The notes under the pieces: generated by a model
Told to the model about the DNA's origin: nothing
What the model saw: only the letters and a program-made list of their open reading frames with translations
The model's database searches: none
Shown: in pieces, positions 52,101 to 60,160 of the stretch
How the letters are laid out: each line of letters opens with the position of its first letter
How positions within the stretch are numbered: position 1 is the first letter of the stretch
Origin: Pneumocystis sp. 'macacae'
Lineage: Eukaryota > Ascomycota > Pneumocystomycetes > Pneumocystales > Pneumocystaceae
Length of the DNA stretch: 64,000 nt
Direction: 5' to 3'
Assembly (NCBI GenBank): GCA_018127085.1
Contig: CM030725.1
Span: 473,433-537,432 of the forward strand
Program-made: the position numbers and the translations under genes

Positions 52101-52355
52101 GGACAATGTCTCTTGGTTCGTACAATGGACAGATGGGTTACGAGTACCTCGACATATACTCGCACATCTACACAGACATCTATCATAACATCAACTATGA
52201 CATTGACGTCCACAAGAAAATGCAAGCCCACAAAGTGCGCGACGAAGGGTGGAGAGGAAGCAGGGGATGTAAAACCGAGTGAGGGGATCAGAGTGAGTGG
52301 GTGGAGTCTGATGAAGGAAATAATACTGGTGATGGTTATTTCGGCCGTGGTTTAG
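49104..52355 (+). CDS. Major surface glycoprotein family (MSG copy 4), signal exon and body in different frames
   Basis: Signal-peptide exon 49104-49164 (MRAFVLAGFLGIAHVFSKNI) splices at GTATCC; the next exon begins at 49205 with EHVHKRSASLQALASTSSTL, containing a KR site, and reaches a stop at 49282-49284. The large body frame opens at 49275 and has an ATG at 49296, so the two frames overlap but do not join without a very small extra intron (17 or 20 nt from GTATGA at 49269) or a frameshift. The body is a classic MSG: LILILKENI, CQTKLEEYC, FLLRAFSGNLK, SDELMEFC, CLTLKERCNHL, CKLALDKYCLDW, KECGFKED-type block, then a Thr/Ser-rich stalk and the tail GDVKPSEGIRVSGWSLMKEI with hydrophobic end. 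About 1,019 residues from 49296. Confidence 0.82.
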
Positions 52356-52489
52356 AATGAATGAGTAAAATTGGAAAAAAGCATATGCATTTGGAATGAC
52401 ATTTAGAATGAACAAAATTTAGGGAACAGTATCTATATTTAGGATAAGTATAGCTTAGGAGATGGTATGTGTATTTGTATTCAACAATA

Positions 52490-52569
52490 CACCATTTTAA
52501 ATTGCACCAACCTATATTTTTCAGCAATTCACCATTTTAAGTTGCATCAATCTATATTTTTCATCCAAC
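52490..52569. repeat. 40-bp tandem duplication
   Basis: Two adjacent copies of a 40-bp unit starting CACCATTTTAA(A/G)TTGCA, at 52490-52529 and 52530-52569, differing at a few positions. It lies 135 bp after the MSG copy 4 stop. Confidence 0.8.
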
Positions 52570-52799
52570 TAATTTATATTTGTTATACTTTTTCGTAATC
52601 TGTTTTCTATTTATTCATATACATTCATTCTGAGGACATTTTTGAAAATGTAACCAACAATTAAGGCAGAAGCTAAGAGGATACCCTTTAAAAATAGTTA
52701 ATATGAAATGTCATGAGAAATACAATTATTAAGCATTTTATTTGATTTTATGGGAAGTTTTGTATTTAAATTTGTAGGATATAATACAGGAACATTTTG

Positions 52800-52868
52800 A
52801 AATGGGATTTATTAGCATTGTTAAATGGGATTTATTGGCATTATTGAATGAGGTTTATTAGCATCATT
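52800..52868. repeat. Three tandem 23-bp units
   Basis: Three copies of a 23-bp unit based on AAATGGGATTTATTAGCATT (52800-52822, 52823-52845, 52846-52868), with slight divergence in the third. Confidence 0.85.
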
Positions 52869-53400
52869 TAATCATCTCATAAAAGGAATTTAATGGGTTC
52901 AAAGGAATATTTGCGGGACAAATTAGCATGTATTGGAATATGGGAAATATAATCATGTATTTATTTAATTTAAAAAGCAGATGTTTTAAAAATATTATCT
53001 AAAATTGATATTTATTTTCTTAAAATAATTTCTATTACGTATTTTTATTTTTTTAAAATACACTAGAAAGTCAAACCTTTTAAAGAAAAGAAAAACCTGC
53101 ATTTTGAAAGAACCTTGTTTCTTCATAAATATAAACCGATTCATATTTTCAGCTTGTTTTCAGAATTTATAGTAACGTACCACGTATATTAAAAGAACTT
53201 AAGATTGTTTCAAGAACCTTTTGAGAACAAAGATTCAATGCATACTTTTATTGCAAACAGAATTCTTTTAAACCATATTTATACTTGAGAAAGGACGTAC
53301 AAAACAGTTGAGATGACTAAGCAAAAGTACGCTTCATAAACTCGGCACAGAACTGCACATGAAATAGAAGCCAAGCACGCGACGTATTCTAAAGAGTTCA

Positions 53401-53436
53401 GCACGGGCGGTGGCACGGGCGGTCAAGAGGCGGGAT
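53401..53436 (+). other. Conserved recombination junction element (CRJE) without ATG
   Basis: GCACGGGCGGTGGCACGGGC followed by GGTCAAGAGGCGGGAT encodes ARAVARAVKRRD. The 11-bp unit GCACGGGCGGT occurs twice. In Pneumocystis MSG genes, this junction is where donor genes recombine with the expression-site leader, and its KR pair is a kexin-type cleavage site. Here the codon expected to be ATG is GTG, and the frame runs back to a TAG near 53362 without any ATG. Confidence 0.8.
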
Positions 53437-56406
53437 CCAGGGGTGAAGAAGGATGAGATTGATGAGGACCACATTTTGGCATTGATTGTGAAAGGAGATT
53501 ATGATGATGATACTAAATGCAAAAAAAAACTAAAAGAATACTGTAAAGAATTAAAAGAGGCAGATGAAAAATTAGAAAATGTAGATCCAAAATTAAAAAA
53601 AATTTGCGAAGATGATGGTTCAACAAAATGTGCCGGACTAAAAACTAGAATTGATGGAAAGCGCGATACCTTCAAAACAAAACTTAATGATGCATCTACA
53701 AAACAAATTTCACAACTAACAGAGGATGATTGTTCACATCAGAAAGAATGTCTGTTTTTAGAGGATGCATACCCTAACGAACTTAAAGAAAACTGTAATA
53801 AGTTAAGAGTTAATTGTTATCAAAAAAAGCGCAAAGAAGTAGCAGAGGATGCCCTTTTAAGGGCACTTAGTGGGAAGCTTAACAACAAGTCATGTAAGGA
53901 GAAGCTCAAGGAAGTTTGCCTGGAATTGAGTGGAGAAAGTGATGAATTAACGGAATTCTGTTTTGATAAAGAAAAAACATGCCAGAGCCTTATAACTAAG
54001 GAACAATCTCTCTGTAATTCCCTAAAAGATGAAGTTGATAATCTTCTAAAAAACCAAAACGAGTTGGAAACGAAATGCCCATCATTACTTAAGAAATGCT
54101 ACTTTTACAACACGGATTGCACTGTAAATCTAACAAAATGCAAAGACCTAGAGAGTACTTGTGAAGGAAAGAAGATAGTTTACAGGAAACCGGGTTCAGA
54201 CTTTGAGCCCACGCAGCCGGGGCTTACAGTAGCAGAAGAAATAGAGCTGCAGGAGCTTTATGGGGAGGCAGCAAAGGAAGGAGTCTATATTGGGAGGCCG
54301 CCCGCAAGAGATGCAGCTGAATTTTTACTCTTGCTGAGTCAGAGAAGTACAAAATCGGGAGCCAAAGAAAAATGTCAAGATGTACTTGATACAAAATGCA
54401 AGGACCTTAAAGAACATGAGCTTCTGAAAGGTCTATGTAAGAGTGATAATAAAGCAAGTGAGAATGGAACGAAAGAATGCGATGGATTACATCAAAAAGG
54501 AGCGGACAGTGCTCAGGGCCTTACTACAAAACTCAAAAATAAAGATCTTGTTGCAAGTAACCCAAATACAGTTATTGGATGGCATGGTCTGCCAACATTT
54601 CTTACTGACAAAGATTGCAGAACTCTGGAGTCAGACTGTTTCTATTTTGGAGGCCAAGGAGGTACAGACAAATCCTGCAGTAACTTAAGAGCGGCGTGCT
54701 ACAAAAGAGGACTCGATGCAGTAGCAAATGAGGCATTGCAACACAAATTGCGGGGTTCATTGCAGGGTTCAAATGGAACGTGGTTTGAAGATCTTCAAAA
54801 GAAGTTGGTAAAAGTCTGTGGAGAACTAAAAGGACAGAGTGATGAGCTGTTCGTGATGTGCATAGACCCGAAAAACACAGCGCTTACGCTTTTAGCAGAT
54901 TTGCGGATGAGGGCAGTTTATTTGCAGGAGCTCTTGAATGAAAGACGTGATTTCCCGACGAGAAAGGACTGCGAAGTGTTGAGGAAGAAGTGCGAGGAAC
55001 TGGGACCGGATTCAAGGGAGATTGGGTGGCCGTGTTACACGCTGAATCAACATTGCGACCGGTTGAGGAGTGCAGAACAGTTGGAGGAGGAGTTGCTGAA
55101 GGAGAAGACAGAAAATTTGGATGACTTTGATTCGTGTCTAAAAAAGCTGAGGGAACGATGCAGTGGTTGGTCTAGAAGGGGGAATCGGTTTACTCTTGCA
55201 TGTCTGGCGCAGAATGTTACGTGCAGGATTATCACGAAGAGCGTCAAGTCCAAGTGTGCAGCACTAGACGGGCATATGAAAACAGAAAAAGTTGTAGAGG
55301 AGGCGAAGAATAATGGAGAAAAAGAAAAGATATGTACCAGTTGGGTGCCATATTGCAATAAGTATATGTCGAGCTGCAAGAACTTGACAACTGCAAATGG
55401 CGGAAAATGTGAGGAACTTGAAAAGGAATGCGAAGCAGTCATTAAACGACTGGAATTGGAAGAGAAAGTAGTTGATGAACTAAAGGGCCACTTGAAAACA
55501 GAAAATGAATGTAAAACAAAACTGGACGGATACTGCACTGAATGGGAAAAGGCAAAAAATGGACTTAAGACTTTGTGTACAGGCGAAAAAAAAGAAAAAG
55601 ATGAAAATGCTAAAGTTAGGGAAGAGCTTTGTGAAAAGCTGGTACAGCAAGTGAAGAAGAGATGTCCTGAATTAAAAGAAAAACTTACAGAAGCCAAGGA
55701 GAAGCTGGAAGAGAAAGAAAAAGAATATACAAAAATTAAGAAAGAAGCTGAAGATGCATTGAAAAAAGCAGACCTTGTTTTAGTTACAACAAAGGCAGCA
55801 GGCAACGCCTCAGGAGATAAATTAGAAATAGCAGCAAAAAACCAAAAGAAATTTAAGCTTGTTAGGAGAGATGCAGCAATAAAGATGCATGTGACAGAAA
55901 AGGAATTGAAAGCATTTGATTTGGTCTCACAAGCGTTTAGTTTGTATTTGGAATTGAAGGAAGAGTGTGAAGATTCAATAAAGAAATGTGGGTTTGAAAA
56001 GGAGTGTGAAGAATGCAAAGATGCATGTAAAACAGTAAAAAGTGTGTGTACAGGATTGAAACCGCTGGAAATCAAGGATTATGAGGCAAAGATAGAGACA
56101 AGAAACATTACAACAACAGTAACAAGTACAGTCGAGTCAGGAGAAAAAACAGTGGGCCAGGAGTGTAAATCGATTCAGACCACAGATGTGTGGGTCACGA
56201 AGACATCCACACACACGAGTACATCGACATCCACGTCGACCACGACGTCGACAGTCACACTGACATCGACAAGGCGGTGCAAGCCTACAAAATGTACGAC
56301 AGGAGATGAGGCGGGAGATGTGACGCCAAGCGGGGGGTTGAAGATGACAGGGTGGAGTGTGGTGAAGGGGGTGTTGTTGGGAATGGTTATTTCGGTTATG
56401 ATTTAG
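53410..56406 (+). CDS. Silent donor-type MSG, no ATG at the junction (MSG copy 5)
   Basis: Single uninterrupted frame of 998 codons beginning at the junction element (V/M-ARAVKRRDPGVKK). It has no signal peptide and no intron of its own. Cysteine modules run CKKKLKEYCKEL, CLFLEDAYPNEL, ALLRALSGKL, SDELTEFCF, CYFYNTDC, LTDKDCRTLESDCFYF, CYTLNQHCDRL, NKYMSSCKNL and CKTKLDGYCTEW; then comes a Lys/Glu-rich coiled-coil-like segment (EKLEEKEKEYTKIKKEAEDA), a KKCGFEKECEECKDAC block, a Thr/Ser stalk (THTSTSTSTSTTTSTVTLTS) and the GPI-type tail GWSVVKGVLLGMVISVMI. The start coordinate is the junction element, not a translation start. This is the layout of an MSG repertoire member expressed only after recombination. 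Confidence 0.88.
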   Translation: MARAVKRRDPGVKKDEIDEDHILALIVKGDYDDDTKCKKKLKEYCKELKEADEKLENVDPKLKKICEDDGSTKCAGLKTRIDGKRDTFKTKLNDASTKQISQLTEDDCSHQKECLFLEDAYPNELKENCNKLRVNCYQKKRKEVAEDALLRALSGKLNNKSCKEKLKEVCLELSGESDELTEFCFDKEKTCQSLITKEQSLCNSLKDEVDNLLKNQNELETKCPSLLKKCYFYNTDCTVNLTKCKDLESTCEGKKIVYRKPGSDFEPTQPGLTVAEEIELQELYGEAAKEGVYIGRPPARDAAEFLLLLSQRSTKSGAKEKCQDVLDTKCKDLKEHELLKGLCKSDNKASENGTKECDGLHQKGADSAQGLTTKLKNKDLVASNPNTVIGWHGLPTFLTDKDCRTLESDCFYFGGQGGTDKSCSNLRAACYKRGLDAVANEALQHKLRGSLQGSNGTWFEDLQKKLVKVCGELKGQSDELFVMCIDPKNTALTLLADLRMRAVYLQELLNERRDFPTRKDCEVLRKKCEELGPDSREIGWPCYTLNQHCDRLRSAEQLEEELLKEKTENLDDFDSCLKKLRERCSGWSRRGNRFTLACLAQNVTCRIITKSVKSKCAALDGHMKTEKVVEEAKNNGEKEKICTSWVPYCNKYMSSCKNLTTANGGKCEELEKECEAVIKRLELEEKVVDELKGHLKTENECKTKLDGYCTEWEKAKNGLKTLCTGEKKEKDENAKVREELCEKLVQQVKKRCPELKEKLTEAKEKLEEKEKEYTKIKKEAEDALKKADLVLVTTKAAGNASGDKLEIAAKNQKKFKLVRRDAAIKMHVTEKELKAFDLVSQAFSLYLELKEECEDSIKKCGFEKECEECKDACKTVKSVCTGLKPLEIKDYEAKIETRNITTTVTSTVESGEKTVGQECKSIQTTDVWVTKTSTHTSTSTSTSTTTSTVTLTSTRRCKPTKCTTGDEAGDVTPSGGLKMTGWSVVKGVLLGMVISVMI

Positions 56407-56740
56407 AGAGCAAATGGACATGGTTTGGGACTGCATGTATATTTAAGGAATGATTAACATAAAGTGCATTTTAAAAGACATATCCTTACGTAGTCTGCCC
56501 GTATCTTCATCTACTTATGCTCTTTATGTCCATTCACCGCGTTCTTTATCTCCATTTATCGTAATTTAGCTTCTACGTTTACCCCACATTACCCCGCATA
56601 AATTTTGGATTTGTCACGTGACAAGAACCTCAGCAAAAGATAAGGGGCACACATTGACTATTCTTTGGTCTCTGCGTGAAAGCTCAAGATGACCCGGCAA
56701 ACTCAGCTTTCAGGTCGTCGGTCAGAATTTGGCGCGGGGG
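56407..56740. other. Short spacer between the two silent-type MSG genes
   Basis: 334 bp. The first part (atggtttgggactgcatgta at about 56419) is closely similar to sequence just after MSG copy 6 (about 59749), so both genes share a 3' flank. It also holds CCCCACATTACCCCGCATAA near 56581, a relative of the motif repeated at 59958 onward. No promoter or leader exon is recognised. Confidence 0.6.
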
Positions 56741-56767
56741 ATGGCGCGGGCGGTCAAGAGGCGGGAT
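56729..56767 (+). other. Conserved recombination junction element (CRJE) with ATG
   Basis: GGCGCGGGGGATGGCGCGGG followed by CGGTCAAGAGGCGGGAT encodes MARAVKRRD. The GGCGCGGG unit is doubled, as at the copy 5 junction, but here the ATG (56741) is kept. It differs from the copy 5 element by only a few bases. Confidence 0.8.
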
Positions 56768-59737
56768 GCAGGGGGGAAAGGAGTTAATGTATATGAGGAT
56801 GAATACTATCTTTTGGCTTTAATTTTGAAAGAAGATCTAGATGAGCAAAAATGTAAAGAAAAACTAAAAGAATACTGTGAAGAATTAGGAAAAATAGATA
56901 AAGACTTTAATACGCATTCAAAATTAAAGGAAATATGTAAAGATGAAAAGCGAGATGGAAAATGTACAGATCTAAAAAATAAGATTAAAGGAAAATGCAC
57001 TCCATTTAAAGCAAAACTTCAAGAAATAACTCAAAAAAAAAAATCAGATCTGACAGATGAGATTTGTCTAAAGAATCAAGAGCAATGCCTGTTTTTGGAA
57101 GCAGCATGTCCAACAGAACTTAAAGATGACTGTAACAAGCTAAGAAATCATTGTTACCAGAAGAAACGTGATGAGGTGGCAGATGAAGCTCTTTTGAGGG
57201 CGCTCTCAGGGAATCTTAAAGATAAGAATGAATGTAAAGAGAGGCTCAAGGTGATTTGTCCAGAGTTGGGGCAAGAAAGCGACGAATTGACGAAAAAATG
57301 CATTAATTTAGACGATACATGTACATCTTTAGTAGCAGCGGCACTATATAAGTGTAATTCTTTGAAAGTGGAGATAGAAAAAGTATTAAATTTAAATGAG
57401 GAATTGAAAAAAAAAGGACAGTCTTTACTTAAGGGATGTCACTTTTACGGGAAAAATTGTAAAAATGATGAATCAAAATGCAATGCGTTAAAAGACAAAT
57501 GCAAAGAAAAAGAAATCGTTTATTTGGCACCAGGTTCACACTTTGATCCTACGCGGCCAGAGCCTACACTGGCGGAAAAAATAGGATTGAAGGAGCTTTA
57601 CGAGGAAGCAGCAGCAGATGGCGTTGTAATTGAAAAACCGTTAAAAGCAGATATTTCTGATTTGTTAGTGTTGCTATCAGAAAAGGAGAACTTTGGTGAA
57701 ACTAAATGCAAGAGTGTATTCAAAACTAAATGTAGCTCTATTGAGCATCTTGCAGTAAGCATAAAAAATTTATGTGACAATAATACTGAACAAGAGGAAA
57801 AATGTAAAAAATATGATCAGGAATTTACACAGAAAAAGGCAACTCTGACTACAATTTTTAAAGGTAGAAATTTTGATCAGGAGATTATGGCATGGGGAGA
57901 ATTACCGACACATATTACTGAATATGATTGTAAAGTATTACAATCTGATTGTTTTTATTTTGAGAACCAGAATTCTTTTGAGACGCCGTGCAAAAATGTT
58001 AAGGCAACGTGTTATAAGAAAAGACTCGATGAATTAGTAAATGAGGTATTGCTGGAAAAGCTACGAGGGAAATTCTACCATGAAACTGGAGAATGGCTTG
58101 AAGTTGTTCAAAAGGAGCTAATAAATGTATGTACGGGTATGGAAAAAAAGAGTAATGAACTATTTGCATTATGCATGCAGCCAATGGATGCTGCTATTAT
58201 ATTGTTAACGGATTTGCATGCAAAAACAAACATATTGCAAGACCATCTGGACGCAAAGCGGGATCTCCCAACGAGGCAGCACTGCACGGATTTATTGAAG
58301 AAGTGTGCAGACTTGGAGCAGGATTCAAAGCACATCGAGTGGCCCTGCCGGACGCTGAGGCACCACTGCGCAAGGCTGGGCGTTGCGGAGCACCTGGAGG
58401 AGGTCTTCTTGCAGGAGAGGGTCAGTGACCTGGATAAGTTTGAGTCGTGCGTAGAAACACTGAGAGGGCGATGCAGTGGGTGGGGGAGACGGGGGAGGAC
58501 GCGGTACGCGCTTGGGTGTGTCGCGCCGAACGCCACCTGCACGTACCTCACGCAAAACGTGGGCGCGAAGTGCGCCGTGCTGGGTGGGCGTATACAAACA
58601 GAAGGTATTATCGCTAAAGCAAATGAGCAAACTACAAAGGAAGCAACATGTGAGCGTTGGATGCCGTTTTGCAGCAAATATATGTCAAGCTGTGGGAATT
58701 TGACGGCAGAAAATGGTGAAAATTGCAAAAACTTGAAAGAACACTGCGATTCATTCATTAAGCGGCAGGAATTGGAATTGAAAGTAGTTGATGAATTAAA
58801 GGGTTACTTGAAGGAAAAGGGAGAATGCAAAAATACGCTTGATAAATACTGTACGGAATGGAAAAAGGCAAACAATGGACTTGAGGCCTTGTGCACTGAC
58901 AAAACAAATGCTAAAAATAATAATGATGATGATGTTAGGAATAAGCTCTGTGAAAAACTTATAGAACAAGTGAAGAAGCAGTGTCCTGTGCTGGAAAGGA
59001 AACTCACAGAGGCTAGTGAGGAGTTGAAAGAGAAAGAAAAAGAGTATACGAAAATCAAGGGAGAAGCAGTGAAGGCGATGGGAGAAGCAAGCCTTGTTTT
59101 AGTTACAACAAAGGCAACAAACAGTTCAGGAAATAAAGAAGCAGCAGCTGGACCTGATGCGGCAAAAAATGCAGCACAGTTTAGACTTGTAAGAAGAAAT
59201 GCAGCGGCAAAGACACACATTACAGAGAAGGAGCTAAAGGCATTTGATTTAGTGTCACAGACGTTCAGCCTGTATGTAGAGTTGAAGGAGGAGTGCGAAG
59301 ATTCATTAAAAAAATGTGGGTTCAAAGTGGAGTGCCCGCAATGTGAAGATGCATGTGGAGAAATAAATAAAATATGTCTGAAATTAGAACCATTAGAAGT
59401 GAGGGAGCACAAGGTAGAGACATCAACGACGACGACGACGACGACAACAACGATAGTTGGATCAGAAGCAGGAAAAGCAGGAACTGAGCAGTGCACATCA
59501 ATTAGAACGACAGACACGTGGGTCACACACACATCAACGCACACAAGCACATCGACATCCACATCGACCATTACTTCTACGGTGACGCTGACGTCGACAA
59601 GAAAATGCAGGCCTACAAAATGTACGACAGAGGGCGAGGAGGCAGGCGAGGTGAAGCCGAGTGGGGGGCTGAGGATGCGCGGGTGGAGTGTAATGAAGGG
59701 GGTGTTGTTGGGGATGATGATTTCGGTTATGATTTAG
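56741..59737 (+). CDS. Silent donor-type MSG with ATG at the junction (MSG copy 6)
   Basis: Single frame from the ATG in the junction element (MARAVKRRDAGGKGVNVYED). No signal peptide and no intron. The module order is the same as in copy 5: CKEKLKEYCEEL, CLFLEAACPTEL, ALLRALSGNLK, SDELTKKC, CHFYGKNC, ITEYDCKVLQSDCFYF, CRTLRHHCARL, SKYMSSCGNL and CKNTLDKYCTEW; then a coiled-coil-prone segment, KKCGFKVECPQCEDAC, a threonine run from an ACG microsatellite, the stalk STHTSTSTSTSTITSTVTLT and the tail GWSVMKGVLLGMMISVMI. The gene is AT-rich except for a GC-rich patch at about 58250-58592. About 998 residues, the usual length for the classical MSG class. It is the most telomere-proximal gene of the window. 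Confidence 0.9.
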   Translation: MARAVKRRDAGGKGVNVYEDEYYLLALILKEDLDEQKCKEKLKEYCEELGKIDKDFNTHSKLKEICKDEKRDGKCTDLKNKIKGKCTPFKAKLQEITQKKKSDLTDEICLKNQEQCLFLEAACPTELKDDCNKLRNHCYQKKRDEVADEALLRALSGNLKDKNECKERLKVICPELGQESDELTKKCINLDDTCTSLVAAALYKCNSLKVEIEKVLNLNEELKKKGQSLLKGCHFYGKNCKNDESKCNALKDKCKEKEIVYLAPGSHFDPTRPEPTLAEKIGLKELYEEAAADGVVIEKPLKADISDLLVLLSEKENFGETKCKSVFKTKCSSIEHLAVSIKNLCDNNTEQEEKCKKYDQEFTQKKATLTTIFKGRNFDQEIMAWGELPTHITEYDCKVLQSDCFYFENQNSFETPCKNVKATCYKKRLDELVNEVLLEKLRGKFYHETGEWLEVVQKELINVCTGMEKKSNELFALCMQPMDAAIILLTDLHAKTNILQDHLDAKRDLPTRQHCTDLLKKCADLEQDSKHIEWPCRTLRHHCARLGVAEHLEEVFLQERVSDLDKFESCVETLRGRCSGWGRRGRTRYALGCVAPNATCTYLTQNVGAKCAVLGGRIQTEGIIAKANEQTTKEATCERWMPFCSKYMSSCGNLTAENGENCKNLKEHCDSFIKRQELELKVVDELKGYLKEKGECKNTLDKYCTEWKKANNGLEALCTDKTNAKNNNDDDVRNKLCEKLIEQVKKQCPVLERKLTEASEELKEKEKEYTKIKGEAVKAMGEASLVLVTTKATNSSGNKEAAAGPDAAKNAAQFRLVRRNAAAKTHITEKELKAFDLVSQTFSLYVELKEECEDSLKKCGFKVECPQCEDACGEINKICLKLEPLEVREHKVETSTTTTTTTTTIVGSEAGKAGTEQCTSIRTTDTWVTHTSTHTSTSTSTSTITSTVTLTSTRKCRPTKCTTEGEEAGEVKPSGGLRMRGWSVMKGVLLGMMISVMI
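58250..58592 (+). other. GC-rich mosaic patch inside MSG copy 6
   Basis: From the codons for AKRDLPTRQHC to KCAVLGGR the DNA changes abruptly to GC-rich, with many CpG (GCGCGAAGTGCGCCGTGCTG at about 58563), then returns to AT-rich at about 58593. The reading frame and cysteine pattern continue unchanged. The matching part of copy 5 (about 54930-55275) is also enriched but less so. Confidence 0.75.
59426..59445 (+). repeat. (ACG) trinucleotide microsatellite
   Basis: Six ACG units plus a partial unit, encoding consecutive threonines at the start of the Thr-rich stalk of MSG copy 6. Length changes would keep the frame. Confidence 0.85.
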
Positions 59738-60160
59738 AAATGGGTAAATATGGTTTGGGACGGGCATGTATATTTAGGGAATAATGAGTGCATTTTACCG
59801 GGACGCCCTCCCCGCACCTCGTAGTGTGCACGCCAGCCTCCCCCGCACTGTGTAGCCCGCTCTTGCACTGAATGTGTGCTGTGTGCGCGTTGGATGCGCG
59901 TTAGACGCGTGTTGGGCGTGTTTTGGACGCGCGTGTTTGCCCGAAATTAGTCTGCATTTACCCCGCATTTACCCCGCATTTACCCCGCAAAAAAACAAAA
60001 TTTGTGTGGGGTAAGCGCAAGCAGCGGGGAGGGGGGGCGGCTACCCCGCATTTGTGGCCGAAAACGGAAACGCCCCACCGAAAAAGCAGAATTTGTGTGG
60101 GGTAAGTGTGGGGTAAATGTGGGGTAAGGCAGAGGAGAGGGTGAGGGTGAGGGGGGCAGA
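59738..60160. other. GC-rich telomere-proximal junction region
   Basis: After the shared MSG 3' flank the sequence becomes GC-rich, with CpG-rich strings (59880-59935, for example TGCGCGTTGGATGCGCGTTA) and then the TACCCCGCATT cluster. No gene is credible here. Confidence 0.6.
59958..60126. repeat. TACCCCGCATT direct repeats facing inverted GTGGGGTAA copies
   Basis: Three or four 11-bp units TTACCCCGCAT at 59958-59990 and another near 60040 are followed at about 60005 and 60095-60126 by copies in the opposite orientation (GTGTGGGGTAAGTGTGGGG). The opposing arms could pair as a stem. The AAATTTGTGTGGGGTAAG segment itself occurs twice (about 59998 and 60090). Confidence 0.75.

Larger units (their letters stand above)
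52356..53400. other. Intergenic region before first silent-type MSG
   Basis: About 1.0 kb. It contains two short tandem repeats (listed separately) and otherwise AT-rich sequence with GC rising towards 53.3 kb. No gene, and no expression-site exon, is recognised. Confidence 0.55.

Noticed and set aside
55047..56075. 342-codon minus-strand frame opposite MSG copy 5, and the similar one at 58804-59571
   Set aside because: Ser/Phe-rich shadow of Lys/Glu-rich MSG codons; the same shadow appears opposite other MSG genes.
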